Of a DNA stretch of 29,252 nucleotides, positions 1 to 6,833 are shown one piece after another (position 1 is the first letter of the stretch; the number at the start of each line of letters is the position of its first letter). Made by a program: the position numbers and the translations under genes. This DNA comes from CAZRRV01 sp964602735. GTDB taxonomy: Bacteria > Bacillota > Clostridia > Oscillospirales > Acutalibacteraceae. The notes below the pieces were generated by a model. That model was given only the letters and a program-made list of their open reading frames with translations, made no database searches and was not told where the DNA came from. The DNA is taken from the NCBI GenBank assembly GCA_964602735.1, contig CAZRRV010000016.1, positions 1 through 29,252 of the forward strand. Direction: 5' to 3'.

Positions 1-30
1 AACTTTTTGCGGTATTTCGTAAATTTCGGC

Positions 31-59
31 TTGACTTATTCGGGCGCGCGTGGTATTAT
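31..59 (+). promoter_or_regulatory. Promoter of the rpmG-secE-nusG ribosomal operon
   Basis: A -35 box TTGACT (31-36) and a -10 box TATTAT (54-59) are separated by exactly 17 bp, as expected for a housekeeping sigma-A promoter. Transcription would begin near 66, leaving a leader of about 135 nt before rpmG. The leader contains a stem-loop, with TTTGCC (98-103) facing GGCAAA (122-127) around a small CGCC-TTC-GGCG hairpin (111-121). I recognise no known riboswitch or protein-binding leader in it. Confidence 0.7.
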
Positions 60-200
60 AACTTTACCTCTGTAAAAGGGCTTTGCTTTTTTGCGCGTTT
101 GCCGTGCTTTCGCCTTCGGCGGGCAAATCGCCACAGATGAGGGAGATTATGTGTTCCGGGTTCCGGAAACAACCATTTTCGCACAACGGGAGGTGCCGTA

Positions 201-350
201 ATGAGGGTAAAAATAACATTGGCTTGCACCGAATGCAAGCAGCGGAATTACAACACGATGAAAAACAAAAAGAACGACCCCGACAGGCTTGAAATGAACA
301 AATACTGCAGATTCTGCAGGAAACATACTCTGCATCGGGAAACAAAGTGA
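201..350 (+). CDS. rpmG: 50S ribosomal protein L33
   Basis: This 49-residue protein is a component of the large ribosomal subunit. It is the zinc-ribbon (C+) form: the cysteine pairs C9/C12 and C36/C39 are visible in the segments ACTEC and YCRFC. The length matches the family. The ATG at 201 is preceded by a GGGAGGT ribosome binding site about 7 nt upstream. It is the first gene of the rpmG-secE-nusG cluster, a classic Bacillota order, and lies 16 bp before secE. Identification rests on the whole short sequence, which is typical of L33. Confidence 0.95.
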   Translation: MRVKITLACTECKQRNYNTMKNKKNDPDRLEMNKYCRFCRKHTLHRETK

Positions 351-366
351 GGAGAGTTGCGTAAAG

Positions 367-1059
367 GTGAAAGCCACAAGTTCGTTTTTGCGAATCCTCA
401 CTCTGATTTTAAGCATTGGGGTGCTGGTGCTTTTCTTCTTCAATTTTGCCGTATTTACAACCGATACCGGGAAGGCGGCGGCTACGGGCGCCACATTGGC
501 GTTCGGAACGAATATCAAGCTGAACGGCGAAACGGTGAATTTGGCGAAGTCGGCCAAGCTGATGTTCGTGATGATCCTTTCCACGATAGCCGCGATTTCG
601 GCGGGGCTCACATTTAAGTTCGGAAAAGCGAGATATTTTCAGGTGGGATTTTCGCTCGGCACCGCGATTTATTTTCTTGTTTACGCCGTAAGGGGAGTTT
701 CGAATCCTGCCGCCTATATCGACAAACGGCCGCTCGAAAATGTAACGGCCATCCGCATAACCCCCGTTGTGCCGGTGATCGTAGCGCTGCTGTTTCTTTC
801 CGCGCTGTGCGGTATCGCGTATACACTTGTTTCCGATTATATCGAATGCAGCAAAAAGGGTACGCTTACCATTCCGCGGCGCGTGGTTCGTTTCTTTCGC
901 GAATATAAAAGCGAAATTAAAAAAATCGTTTGGCCGGGGCCAAAATCGGTTGTTAAAAACACGGTTGTCGTGCTTATTATGTGTCTGCTGGTCGGGGCGT
1001 TTGTCTGGCTACTCGATTTCGGTCTCGGCTCCCTTATCGACTTGATTTTGGGGATATAG
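367..1059 (+). CDS. secE: Preprotein translocase SecE with an N-terminal four-helix membrane extension
   Basis: SecE clamps SecY in the SecYEG protein-export channel of the cytoplasmic membrane. The C-terminal 60 residues (about 170-230) are a normal single-span bacterial SecE: an amphipathic segment with the motif FFREYKSEIKKIVWPGPK, then one hydrophobic helix. The protein is 230 residues, whereas bacterial single-span SecE is usually 60-80. The extra N-terminal 165 residues hold four probable membrane helices, around residues 8-30, 64-83, 88-110 and 131-155. Two short hydrophilic loops separate them. The start is GTG at 367 with GGAGAG about 10 nt upstream. No other start with a good binding site lies close to the SecE core, so the extension looks genuinely translated. 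Position directly before nusG supports the SecE call. The role of the extension is unknown. Confidence 0.88.
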   Translation: MKATSSFLRILTLILSIGVLVLFFFNFAVFTTDTGKAAATGATLAFGTNIKLNGETVNLAKSAKLMFVMILSTIAAISAGLTFKFGKARYFQVGFSLGTAIYFLVYAVRGVSNPAAYIDKRPLENVTAIRITPVVPVIVALLFLSALCGIAYTLVSDYIECSKKGTLTIPRRVVRFFREYKSEIKKIVWPGPKSVVKNTVVVLIMCLLVGAFVWLLDFGLGSLIDLILGI

Positions 1060-1083
1060 CTTTAGAAGACGGCGGAGGTAAAA

Positions 1084-1638
1084 ATGGCCGAAACACAGGA
1101 AGCTAAATGGTATATTGTTCATACTTATTCCGGTTACGAAGACAAAGTAATGAACGACCTTAAAACGGTCGCGGAGAACCGCGGTATGCGGGATCTGATT
1201 CTGGGCACCGATGTGCCGGTCCAAAAAGTAACCAGGATAAAAGAAGACGGAAGCGAGAAGCAGGTCGTAAAGAAAATTTTCCCCGGATATGTTTTCGTGA
1301 AAATGATAGTAACCGACGATTCGTGGTACGTTGTGCGCAATACGCGCGGCGTTACCGGATTTGTCGGGCCGGCTTCAAAACCCGTTCCGCTTACGAAAAG
1401 CGAAGTTGCCGCCATAGGATTGGAAAAGCGCGAGGCCGAAGAGGTAAAGCAAACTGTGGAGCTTGCGTTCGCGGTGGGCGACTCGGTAAAGATCATCGAC
1501 GGGCCGCTGAAAGATTATACCGGGATTATCACCGAACTCGATTCCGCCAAGAAGACCGCAAAGATTACGATTTCTCTGCTCGGCAGGGAAGTGCCGGCGG
1601 ATGTTGCGCTAAGTCAGTTGGCGGCGGCAGACTACTGA
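1084..1638 (+). CDS. nusG: Transcription termination/antitermination protein NusG
   Basis: NusG binds RNA polymerase and modulates pausing, Rho-dependent termination and transcription-translation coupling. The 184-residue protein has the N-terminal NGN domain starting with KWYIVHTYSGYEDKV (about residues 8-22). The characteristic FPGYVFVKM strand is near residues 65-75 and VRNTRGVTGFVG follows. The C-terminal KOW domain is in the last 60 residues (VGDSVKIIDGPLKDYTG). Length is normal. GGAGG stands 7 nt before the ATG. It sits between secE and rplK, the conserved order. Confidence 0.97.
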   Translation: MAETQEAKWYIVHTYSGYEDKVMNDLKTVAENRGMRDLILGTDVPVQKVTRIKEDGSEKQVVKKIFPGYVFVKMIVTDDSWYVVRNTRGVTGFVGPASKPVPLTKSEVAAIGLEKREAEEVKQTVELAFAVGDSVKIIDGPLKDYTGIITELDSAKKTAKITISLLGREVPADVALSQLAAADY

Positions 1639-1702
1639 TCCCGCGGCACGGATAATTAAATTACGTAAATTTCAATAGCTGTTTATCGGAGGTTCTTTAA
1701 TT

Positions 1703-2128
1703 ATGGCTCAGAAAATCACCGGTTATATCAAACTGCAAATTCCGGCGGGTAAAGCTACGCCGGCGCCGCCCGTGGGGCCGGCTTTAGGTCAGCACGGGGT
1801 AAACATTATGGCGTTTACAAAGGAATTTAACGAGCGCACGAAGAACGACGCTGGGCTGATCATTCCCGTTATTATTACGGTGTACGCCGATCGTTCGTTT
1901 ACCTTTGTAACGAAAACGCCGCCGGCCGCGGTGCTAATAAAAAAAGCGTGCGGAATCGAAACCGCGTCGGGTGTTCCGAACAAAACCAAGGTCGCGAAAA
2001 TAACCGCCGATCAGGTACGCAAAATCGCGGAGCAGAAGATGCCCGACCTTAACGCCGCCAGTGTCGAATCGGCGATGTCGATGATCCGCGGAACCGCGCG
2101 GAGTATGGGCGTCGAGGTCGTCGACTGA
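1703..2128 (+). CDS. rplK: 50S ribosomal protein L11
   Basis: L11 forms the GTPase-associated centre of the large subunit together with 23S rRNA, L10 and L7/L12. The 141-residue product is the usual length and begins MAQKITGYIKLQIPAGKATPAPP-like, with the hallmark PPVGPALGQHGVNIMAF loop and the C-terminal rRNA-binding domain (IRGTARSMGVEV). A GGAGG site precedes the ATG at 1703. It lies 64 bp after nusG and 57 bp before rplA. No separate promoter is obvious, so read-through from the upstream operon is likely. Confidence 0.97.
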   Translation: MAQKITGYIKLQIPAGKATPAPPVGPALGQHGVNIMAFTKEFNERTKNDAGLIIPVIITVYADRSFTFVTKTPPAAVLIKKACGIETASGVPNKTKVAKITADQVRKIAEQKMPDLNAASVESAMSMIRGTARSMGVEVVD

Positions 2129-2185
2129 GCGTTCTTTGTGGGAGGATAATTCCGTATTACCACTTTTTCGGGAGGATATGTATTT

Positions 2186-2881
2186 ATGAAACACGGTAAA
2201 AAATATTCTGACAGCGTAAAGCTGGTAGATAATACAAAACTTTACGATGTCGACGAGGCGATGGATTTAACCTGCAAAACCGCGACCGCGAAATTTGATG
2301 AAACGGTTGAATTGCATGTGCGGCTCGGGGTCGATTCCCGCCACGCCGATCAACAGGTGCGCGGAGCCATCGTACTGCCTAACGGTACCGGAAAAAAAGT
2401 CCGGGTACTTGTTATCGCGAAAGGTGACGCTGTCGACGCGGCACTTGCCGCGGGAGCGGAGTACGCGGGTTCCGACGAGTATATTGCCAAAATTCAAAAC
2501 GAGGGCTGGATGGATTTCGATGTAATGATTACCACTCCCAATATGATGGGTATGGTCGGACGGCTCGGCAAGATACTGGGGCCGCGCGGCCTTATGCCGA
2601 ATCCCAAGGCGGGAACGGTTACTCCCGATGTCGCCAAAGCGGTTGCCGACGCCAAAGCCGGTAAAATCGAATACCGCCTCGATAAAACCAACATCATACA
2701 TTGCCCCATAGGTAAAGCCTCGTTCGGCGCCGAGAAGCTGTCGGAAAATCTCAACGCTCTGATGAGCGCCATAGTGAAATCAAAGCCAGCCGCCGCGAAG
2801 GGTCAGTATATCAGGTCGTGCGTTGTGGCTTCCACCATGGGGCCCGGCATTAAAATCAACCCGGCTAAATTCGGCGCGTAA
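2186..2881 (+). CDS. rplA: 50S ribosomal protein L1
   Basis: L1 binds 23S rRNA at the E-site stalk, and in many bacteria it also represses its own operon. The 231-residue length is normal. Family segments visible include MMGMVGRLGKILGPRGLMPN (around residues 115-135) and GTVTPDVAKAV, which carry the conserved rRNA-binding surface. A GGGAGGA ribosome binding site lies 8 nt before the ATG. It follows rplK in the conserved order. The stop codon is only a few bases before the separate promoter that drives rplJ-rplL. Confidence 0.97.
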   Translation: MKHGKKYSDSVKLVDNTKLYDVDEAMDLTCKTATAKFDETVELHVRLGVDSRHADQQVRGAIVLPNGTGKKVRVLVIAKGDAVDAALAAGAEYAGSDEYIAKIQNEGWMDFDVMITTPNMMGMVGRLGKILGPRGLMPNPKAGTVTPDVAKAVADAKAGKIEYRLDKTNIIHCPIGKASFGAEKLSENLNALMSAIVKSKPAAAKGQYIRSCVVASTMGPGIKINPAKFGA

Positions 2882-2887
2882 AAAAGC

Positions 2888-2916
2888 TTGACAGCGCCGC
2901 GTTTCGGTGCTAATAT
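2888..2916 (+). promoter_or_regulatory. Internal promoter for rplJ-rplL
   Basis: A perfect TTGACA (2888-2893) and TAATAT (2911-2916) are separated by 17 bp, starting 7 bp after the rplA stop codon. It gives rplJ-rplL an independent transcript and makes the L10 leader the 5' end of that RNA. Confidence 0.8.
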
Positions 2917-2930
2917 ATTATGGCAGTTAA

Positions 2931-3045
2931 AACCCGAAGACAGCAGGTTCCCCGCCCGGGGGAGTAAGCATTGCCGCCTGCCGAGGATTTGCAAAAACTT
3001 TTTATGTTTTTTGCCTGTCCCCGATGCTTCGGAGACAGGTTTTTT
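2931..3045 (+). ncRNA. L10 leader with transcription attenuator
   Basis: This is the autoregulatory leader to which the L10(L12)4 complex binds. The conserved core is visible as GAAGACAGCAGG (2936-2947) facing CCTGCCGAGG (2977-2986), with a CCCC/GGGG hairpin between them (2950-2962). A Rho-independent hairpin follows: CCTGTC (3014-3019) pairs with GACAGG (3034-3039), extended by an inner CCGA/TCGG stem, then TTTTTT (3040-3045). The terminator sits just before the rplJ ribosome binding site, so excess L10 would be expected to end transcription here. The mechanism is inferred from the known leader family. Confidence 0.85.
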
Positions 3046-3060
3046 ACGGAGGTGAAAACG

Positions 3061-3564
3061 ATGCCGAGTGAAAAAGTCTTAAAAGAAAAACAGCGGCAGG
3101 TGGCCGAGCTTAAAGAAAAGCTCGAAAACAGTGTCGCGGGCGTTTTGGTAGATTACAAGGGAATAAATGTAGCCGATGATACAAAATTGCGTAAAGAATT
3201 GCGCGAGGCCGGCGTTTATTACGCCGTAATAAAGAACACCGTCATACGCCGTGCGGTAGAGCAGACCGGGCTTGCGGGGTTAAATGAAGTATTAAGCGGT
3301 ACAACCGCCGTCGCGATAAGCCCGGAGGATCATACCGCCGCGGCGCGTATCCTGTGCAAATACGCCGCCGATTCCGATACTTTCAACATCAAATGCGGGT
3401 ATATCGACGGGCAGATTGCGGATGTTGCTACCGTTGAGGCGCTGGCTAAACTGCCGACGAGAGAAGTTCTGCTCTCTACCGTATGCAGCGCATTCAACGC
3501 GCCGATAGCGGCTTTCGCAAGGGCTGTACAGGCTGTTGTCGATAAAAACGCTCCGGCGGAATAA
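3061..3564 (+). CDS. rplJ: 50S ribosomal protein L10
   Basis: L10 anchors the L7/L12 dimers on the ribosomal stalk. The product is 167 residues, typical for the family. The N-terminal rRNA-binding domain shows KLENSVAGVLVDYKGI and YYAVIKNTVIRRA. The C-terminal helix that carries L7/L12 ends the protein. I place the start at the ATG at 3061, preceded by ACGGAGGTG 7 nt upstream. An open frame extends further upstream, but that part is the leader RNA and its attenuator, not protein. rplL follows after 87 bp. Confidence 0.96.
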   Translation: MPSEKVLKEKQRQVAELKEKLENSVAGVLVDYKGINVADDTKLRKELREAGVYYAVIKNTVIRRAVEQTGLAGLNEVLSGTTAVAISPEDHTAAARILCKYAADSDTFNIKCGYIDGQIADVATVEALAKLPTREVLLSTVCSAFNAPIAAFARAVQAVVDKNAPAE

Positions 3565-3651
3565 TCCGGGCAGCCGGGGAAAACGCCGAACGGTTGCCGC
3601 GCAGGCAGCCGTGTGAAAAACAAAAATAAATAAAAATCGGAGGAAATTATC

Positions 3652-4032
3652 ATGGCGTCAGAAAAAGTTGCGGCTATGTTGGAAGAGATTAAAGGCATGA
3701 CCGTATTGGAACTTTCGGAACTTGTAAAAGCGGTTGAGGAAGAATTCGGTGTGTCCGCCGCCGCGGCTGTCGCGGTAGCCGCCCCCGCTGGCGGGGAAGC
3801 CGCCGCAGCGGTTGAAGAAAAAACCGAGTTCGATGTGGTGCTGGCATCCGTCGGAGCCGAGAAAATTAAAGTTATCAAAGCGGTAAGGGAAATTACCGGT
3901 CTCGGTCTTGCCGATGCCAAAGCGCTTGTCGACGGCGCTCCGAAAACCGTAAAAGAAGCGGTGCCGAAAGATGAGGCCGAGGCAATGAAAGCCAAACTGG
4001 AAGAAGTAGGCGCGGGCGTCGAGTTAAAATAA
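3652..4032 (+). CDS. rplL: 50S ribosomal protein L7/L12
   Basis: This flexible stalk protein recruits translational GTPases. The 126-residue product has the N-terminal dimerisation domain (about 1-35), an alanine-rich hinge (about 37-60) and the C-terminal domain with KIKVIKAVREITGLGLADAK, where factors bind. Length and composition are typical. A GGAGG site is 8 nt before the ATG. A strong terminator ends the transcript 14 bp downstream, so rplL is the last gene of this cluster and rpoB is not attached. Confidence 0.97.
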   Translation: MASEKVAAMLEEIKGMTVLELSELVKAVEEEFGVSAAAAVAVAAPAGGEAAAAVEEKTEFDVVLASVGAEKIKVIKAVREITGLGLADAKALVDGAPKTVKEAVPKDEAEAMKAKLEEVGAGVELK

Positions 4033-4045
4033 ATGCCCGTATTAT

Positions 4046-4086
4046 GTGCAGAGCGGCTTGCGTATTCGGCCGCTCTGCACTTTTTT
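4046..4086 (+). terminator. Rho-independent terminator after rplL
   Basis: A perfect 12-bp stem, GTGCAGAGCGGC (4046-4057) with GCCGCTCTGCAC (4069-4080), closes an 11-nt loop and is followed at once by TTTTTT (4081-4086). It separates the ribosomal operon from the P-type ATPase gene. Confidence 0.93.
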
Positions 4087-4189
4087 CGGGGGCTCCCGGA
4101 TCTATTGATGCGGAACGTGAAAACGGCGGTTCGGATTTTCCAAAAGGAAGATTGAATGCGTAGCGTGTGCCGTGATCCGGCGGTATTTT

Positions 4190-4240
4190 TATAATTTTTT
4201 TACGAAAAGCATAATTTTACGCCGCGCCGAAACCGGCGCG
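4190..4240 (+). promoter_or_regulatory. Possible -10 box and leader hairpin before the P-type ATPase gene
   Basis: The gap between the rplL terminator and the ATPase gene (4087-4280) contains TATAAT at 4190-4195, but no convincing -35 box 17 bp upstream. A GC-rich hairpin follows, CGCGCCG (4223-4229) with CGGCGCG (4234-4240) and loop AAAC, without a U-tract. It would lie in the transcribed leader. This is a weak assignment, and I see nothing else in this gap. Confidence 0.3.
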
Positions 4241-4280
4241 TGGCGTTGCCTGAAAAGGTTATATTCGGAGGATCAGAACA

Positions 4281-6809
4281 ATGATCTGGCACAGCAAAGA
4301 TGTAAACAGCGTGTTGGCCGAGTTGAAAACCGACCCTCAACGCGGTCTCGACGGCGGCGAGGCAAAGTCGCGGCTGGAAATATACGGCAAAAACTCCGCG
4401 TTGAACCGTAAAGATTCCGCAACGGTTTCTTTGGCGCGATGTATTTTTACCGCGACTTCGGTTCCCCTGCTTATACTTTCGTTTTGCTGGATTGTTATTG
4501 CTTCGATATGGCGTATAGGCGGTTACGCCGTTCCCGTAGTTATGGCGATTTCCGTATTCGTTCGCGGCGTCGTTCTGTATCTGTTTAAGTTATATACTCC
4601 GAAAAAGATACTTTCGGAATGCGGGGAACAGCATCTGCTTGCCGATGTAACGCGCGACGGCGAACATCAAAGCGTTCCGGCGGAGTGCCTCGTGCCCGGT
4701 GATATCGTTACGCTTCGCCGCGGCGATATTGTACCCGCCGATTGCAGACTGATAACATCAAACGCCCTTCATTGCGACGAAAAAATACTGCACGATGATC
4801 GGTTCAGGGTTGAGAAAGACGCCGCCGCCTCCGACATTCCCGAGATAGCCCCCATTTACGAACGGAGAAATATGCTTTATTCCGGAAGCGTTGTGCTGGA
4901 GGGCGAGGCGCTCGCGGTTGTTACGGATACCGGCGCGGCGACCGAGTCGGCGAGACATACTACAGATAACGGGAAAGACAGTTCCGGCTTTTCGGTGTAT
5001 AAAAACACTCTGCAGCGCAGACGCATAGCGATACTTGCCGAAACGACGCTTTGCGTGATCCTTTTAATCGCCGGCATTGTACGGGGTTTGATTATCCGCG
5101 ATTCGTTTTGGGTCAATCTTCTCTACTGGTTGACGGTCACCGCCTGTTTCGCGTTTGCGTTCACTCCGGAAAGCACCCGTTTCACGGGAGATATTTTAAC
5201 CGCGTTTAAGCTTGCGGAAATGCGAAAAAACAAAATTTCGTTAAACAACCGGCAGATCCTCGAAAAGCTGAATAATGTTAATGTTATATGCTGTGACAAG
5301 ACAGGGAGCATCACAAGATCCGGGAAAATAGAACTGCAGGAGGTTTATGACGGTAAAACCGTCGATAAGGCGGGAGAACTCGGCGAATCGGCGCTGCGGA
5401 TACTCCAACTGGCGGCGCTTTGCTGTGATAAAACCACCGAATCCGCCGGAGGGCATAAAGACGGCAAAGGAGACGCCACTCAGATTGCCATAATTTCAGG
5501 CGCCCTTAAAGCGCTGAAAGTAACCGCGGAAGAACTTGATGTTTCTTATCCGCGAATGTGTGAAATACCGTTCGATCGGCAAAAGAAGACCATGGTGACC
5601 GTAAATATGATTAACGGTAAGCCTATTGCGATAGTACGGGGCGCACTCGAAAATATTTTGCCGCTTTGTCCTCATGCCGCGAACGACGAGATAAACGCGG
5701 TAAAGTCGGCGATGGCGTCGCGCGCGTTGAGGGTAATCGCGGTGGCGTTCCGCCCCGTGGACGAAGTACCGTCACACCCGTCGTACGATGATCTGGCCGT
5801 GAATTTACAGTTCGCGGGTCTGCTGGGACTTTATAATCCTCCCCGGCACGATGCCGCGAACGCCGTAACGGTGTGCCGGCAGCTAGGTATCAGGCCGGTT
5901 ATGCTTACCGGCGATGAGCCCGAGAACGCCGCCGCTTACGCGAAAAATCTCAAAATTCTTACCGACGATAATCAGCTCATTACCGAGGGCGAGCTGGAAA
6001 AATTAAGCGATGAACAGCTTGCCGAAAACATAAACGATTATTCGGTATTCGCGGGAATAGGATACGAGAATAAAACGCGTGTTGTAAGGGCGTTGCAGTC
6101 CGCCGGCAATACGGTTTTAATGACGGGCGACGCTATGGAAGACATCGATGCCTTGCGTGCCGCGGATGTGGGATGCACGCCGAAGGGGATAGGCACCGAT
6201 GTTGCGAGGGCGACATGCGATATGTCGGTGAGCGGCGGGCTTTTCGCGATAGTTTCGGCTGTGTCGCATGCGCGGTGCCTGTTCCATAATATTTACGCGC
6301 TGACCGGGATCTTCGAGGCGCTGTGCATTTCCGCGCTGATCCTGGGAATTTGTTCGGTTTTCACCGGCCATCTGTTTGCTTTTGCACCGCTTATTATCGC
6401 CGGCACGGTCGCGGCGTTTTTACTGCCGCTGTTTGTCGGCGGCGGAAAAACCTCGAAGTTTTTCGACAGTAATAAGGCTGCCGGATACGGCGGTAAGTGG
6501 CTGTTTATTTCCGCTTGCGTCCTGCCTGTCGCCGCCGTAGGAGCGGGATTTCTTCCGGGGGATATGTGCGTGCTGCAACTGGCAACACTGCTGCTCGCAA
6601 CCTTGTTCCTCACCTACAGAGTTAATGTGCGACGGTTTTACAAATCAGAGTTTAAGTTCGATGTGTTTTATATACTGCCTGTTTTTGCTTTGTTCGCGGT
6701 TATGATTTTGTTCGGATTTATTCCGGCGGCCGGGTTTTCCGTGCTGCCGGCGAAAAGTTGGGTTTTGATGTTTATTATTTCGCTTATCCCGGCCGCCGTT
6801 TACGTTTAA
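4281..6809 (+). CDS. Divergent P-type ATPase (P2-like), possibly altered or inactive pump
   Basis: Normal members of this family pump cations across the membrane using a phosphorylated aspartate. The 842-residue protein has the P2 layout: N-terminal cation-ATPase segment, paired membrane helices (about 55-102), actuator domain (about 115-240), membrane pair (about 250-305), phosphorylation and nucleotide domains (about 330-640), and further membrane helices to the C-terminus. The phosphorylation motif is DKTGSIT at 339-345 (usual DKTGTLT), and MLTGD (541-545) and TGD (615-617) remain. Other key motifs are changed: the actuator TGES position reads HDDR (171-174), the M4 PEGLP position reads PESTR (296-300), DPPR is NPPR (519-522), and TGDGVNDAPAL is TGDAMEDIDAL. 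The transported ion cannot be named. GGAGG lies 8 nt before the ATG. The activase gene follows after 24 bp, suggesting cotranscription. Confidence 0.85.
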   Translation: MIWHSKDVNSVLAELKTDPQRGLDGGEAKSRLEIYGKNSALNRKDSATVSLARCIFTATSVPLLILSFCWIVIASIWRIGGYAVPVVMAISVFVRGVVLYLFKLYTPKKILSECGEQHLLADVTRDGEHQSVPAECLVPGDIVTLRRGDIVPADCRLITSNALHCDEKILHDDRFRVEKDAAASDIPEIAPIYERRNMLYSGSVVLEGEALAVVTDTGAATESARHTTDNGKDSSGFSVYKNTLQRRRIAILAETTLCVILLIAGIVRGLIIRDSFWVNLLYWLTVTACFAFAFTPESTRFTGDILTAFKLAEMRKNKISLNNRQILEKLNNVNVICCDKTGSITRSGKIELQEVYDGKTVDKAGELGESALRILQLAALCCDKTTESAGGHKDGKGDATQIAIISGALKALKVTAEELDVSYPRMCEIPFDRQKKTMVTVNMINGKPIAIVRGALENILPLCPHAANDEINAVKSAMASRALRVIAVAFRPVDEVPSHPSYDDLAVNLQFAGLLGLYNPPRHDAANAVTVCRQLGIRPVMLTGDEPENAAAYAKNLKILTDDNQLITEGELEKLSDEQLAENINDYSVFAGIGYENKTRVVRALQSAGNTVLMTGDAMEDIDALRAADVGCTPKGIGTDVARATCDMSVSGGLFAIVSAVSHARCLFHNIYALTGIFEALCISALILGICSVFTGHLFAFAPLIIAGTVAAFLLPLFVGGGKTSKFFDSNKAAGYGGKWLFISACVLPVAAVGAGFLPGDMCVLQLATLLLATLFLTYRVNVRRFYKSEFKFDVFYILPVFALFAVMILFGFIPAAGFSVLPAKSWVLMFIISLIPAAVYV

Positions 6810-6833
6810 CGGTTTTTTTCGGAGGAGTTTGCA

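Noticed and set aside
351..366. tRNA gene between rpmG and secE, as in many Bacillota
   Set aside because: The gap is only 16 bp and holds the secE ribosome binding site.
2971..3060. N-terminal extension of L10
   Set aside because: This DNA is the L10 leader and its attenuator, and the ATG at 3061 has the binding site and the standard N-terminus.
3330..3995. 221-residue - strand frame over rplJ and rplL
   Set aside because: Low-complexity Ala/Ser/Thr shadow of the alanine-rich rplL; both sense genes are certain.
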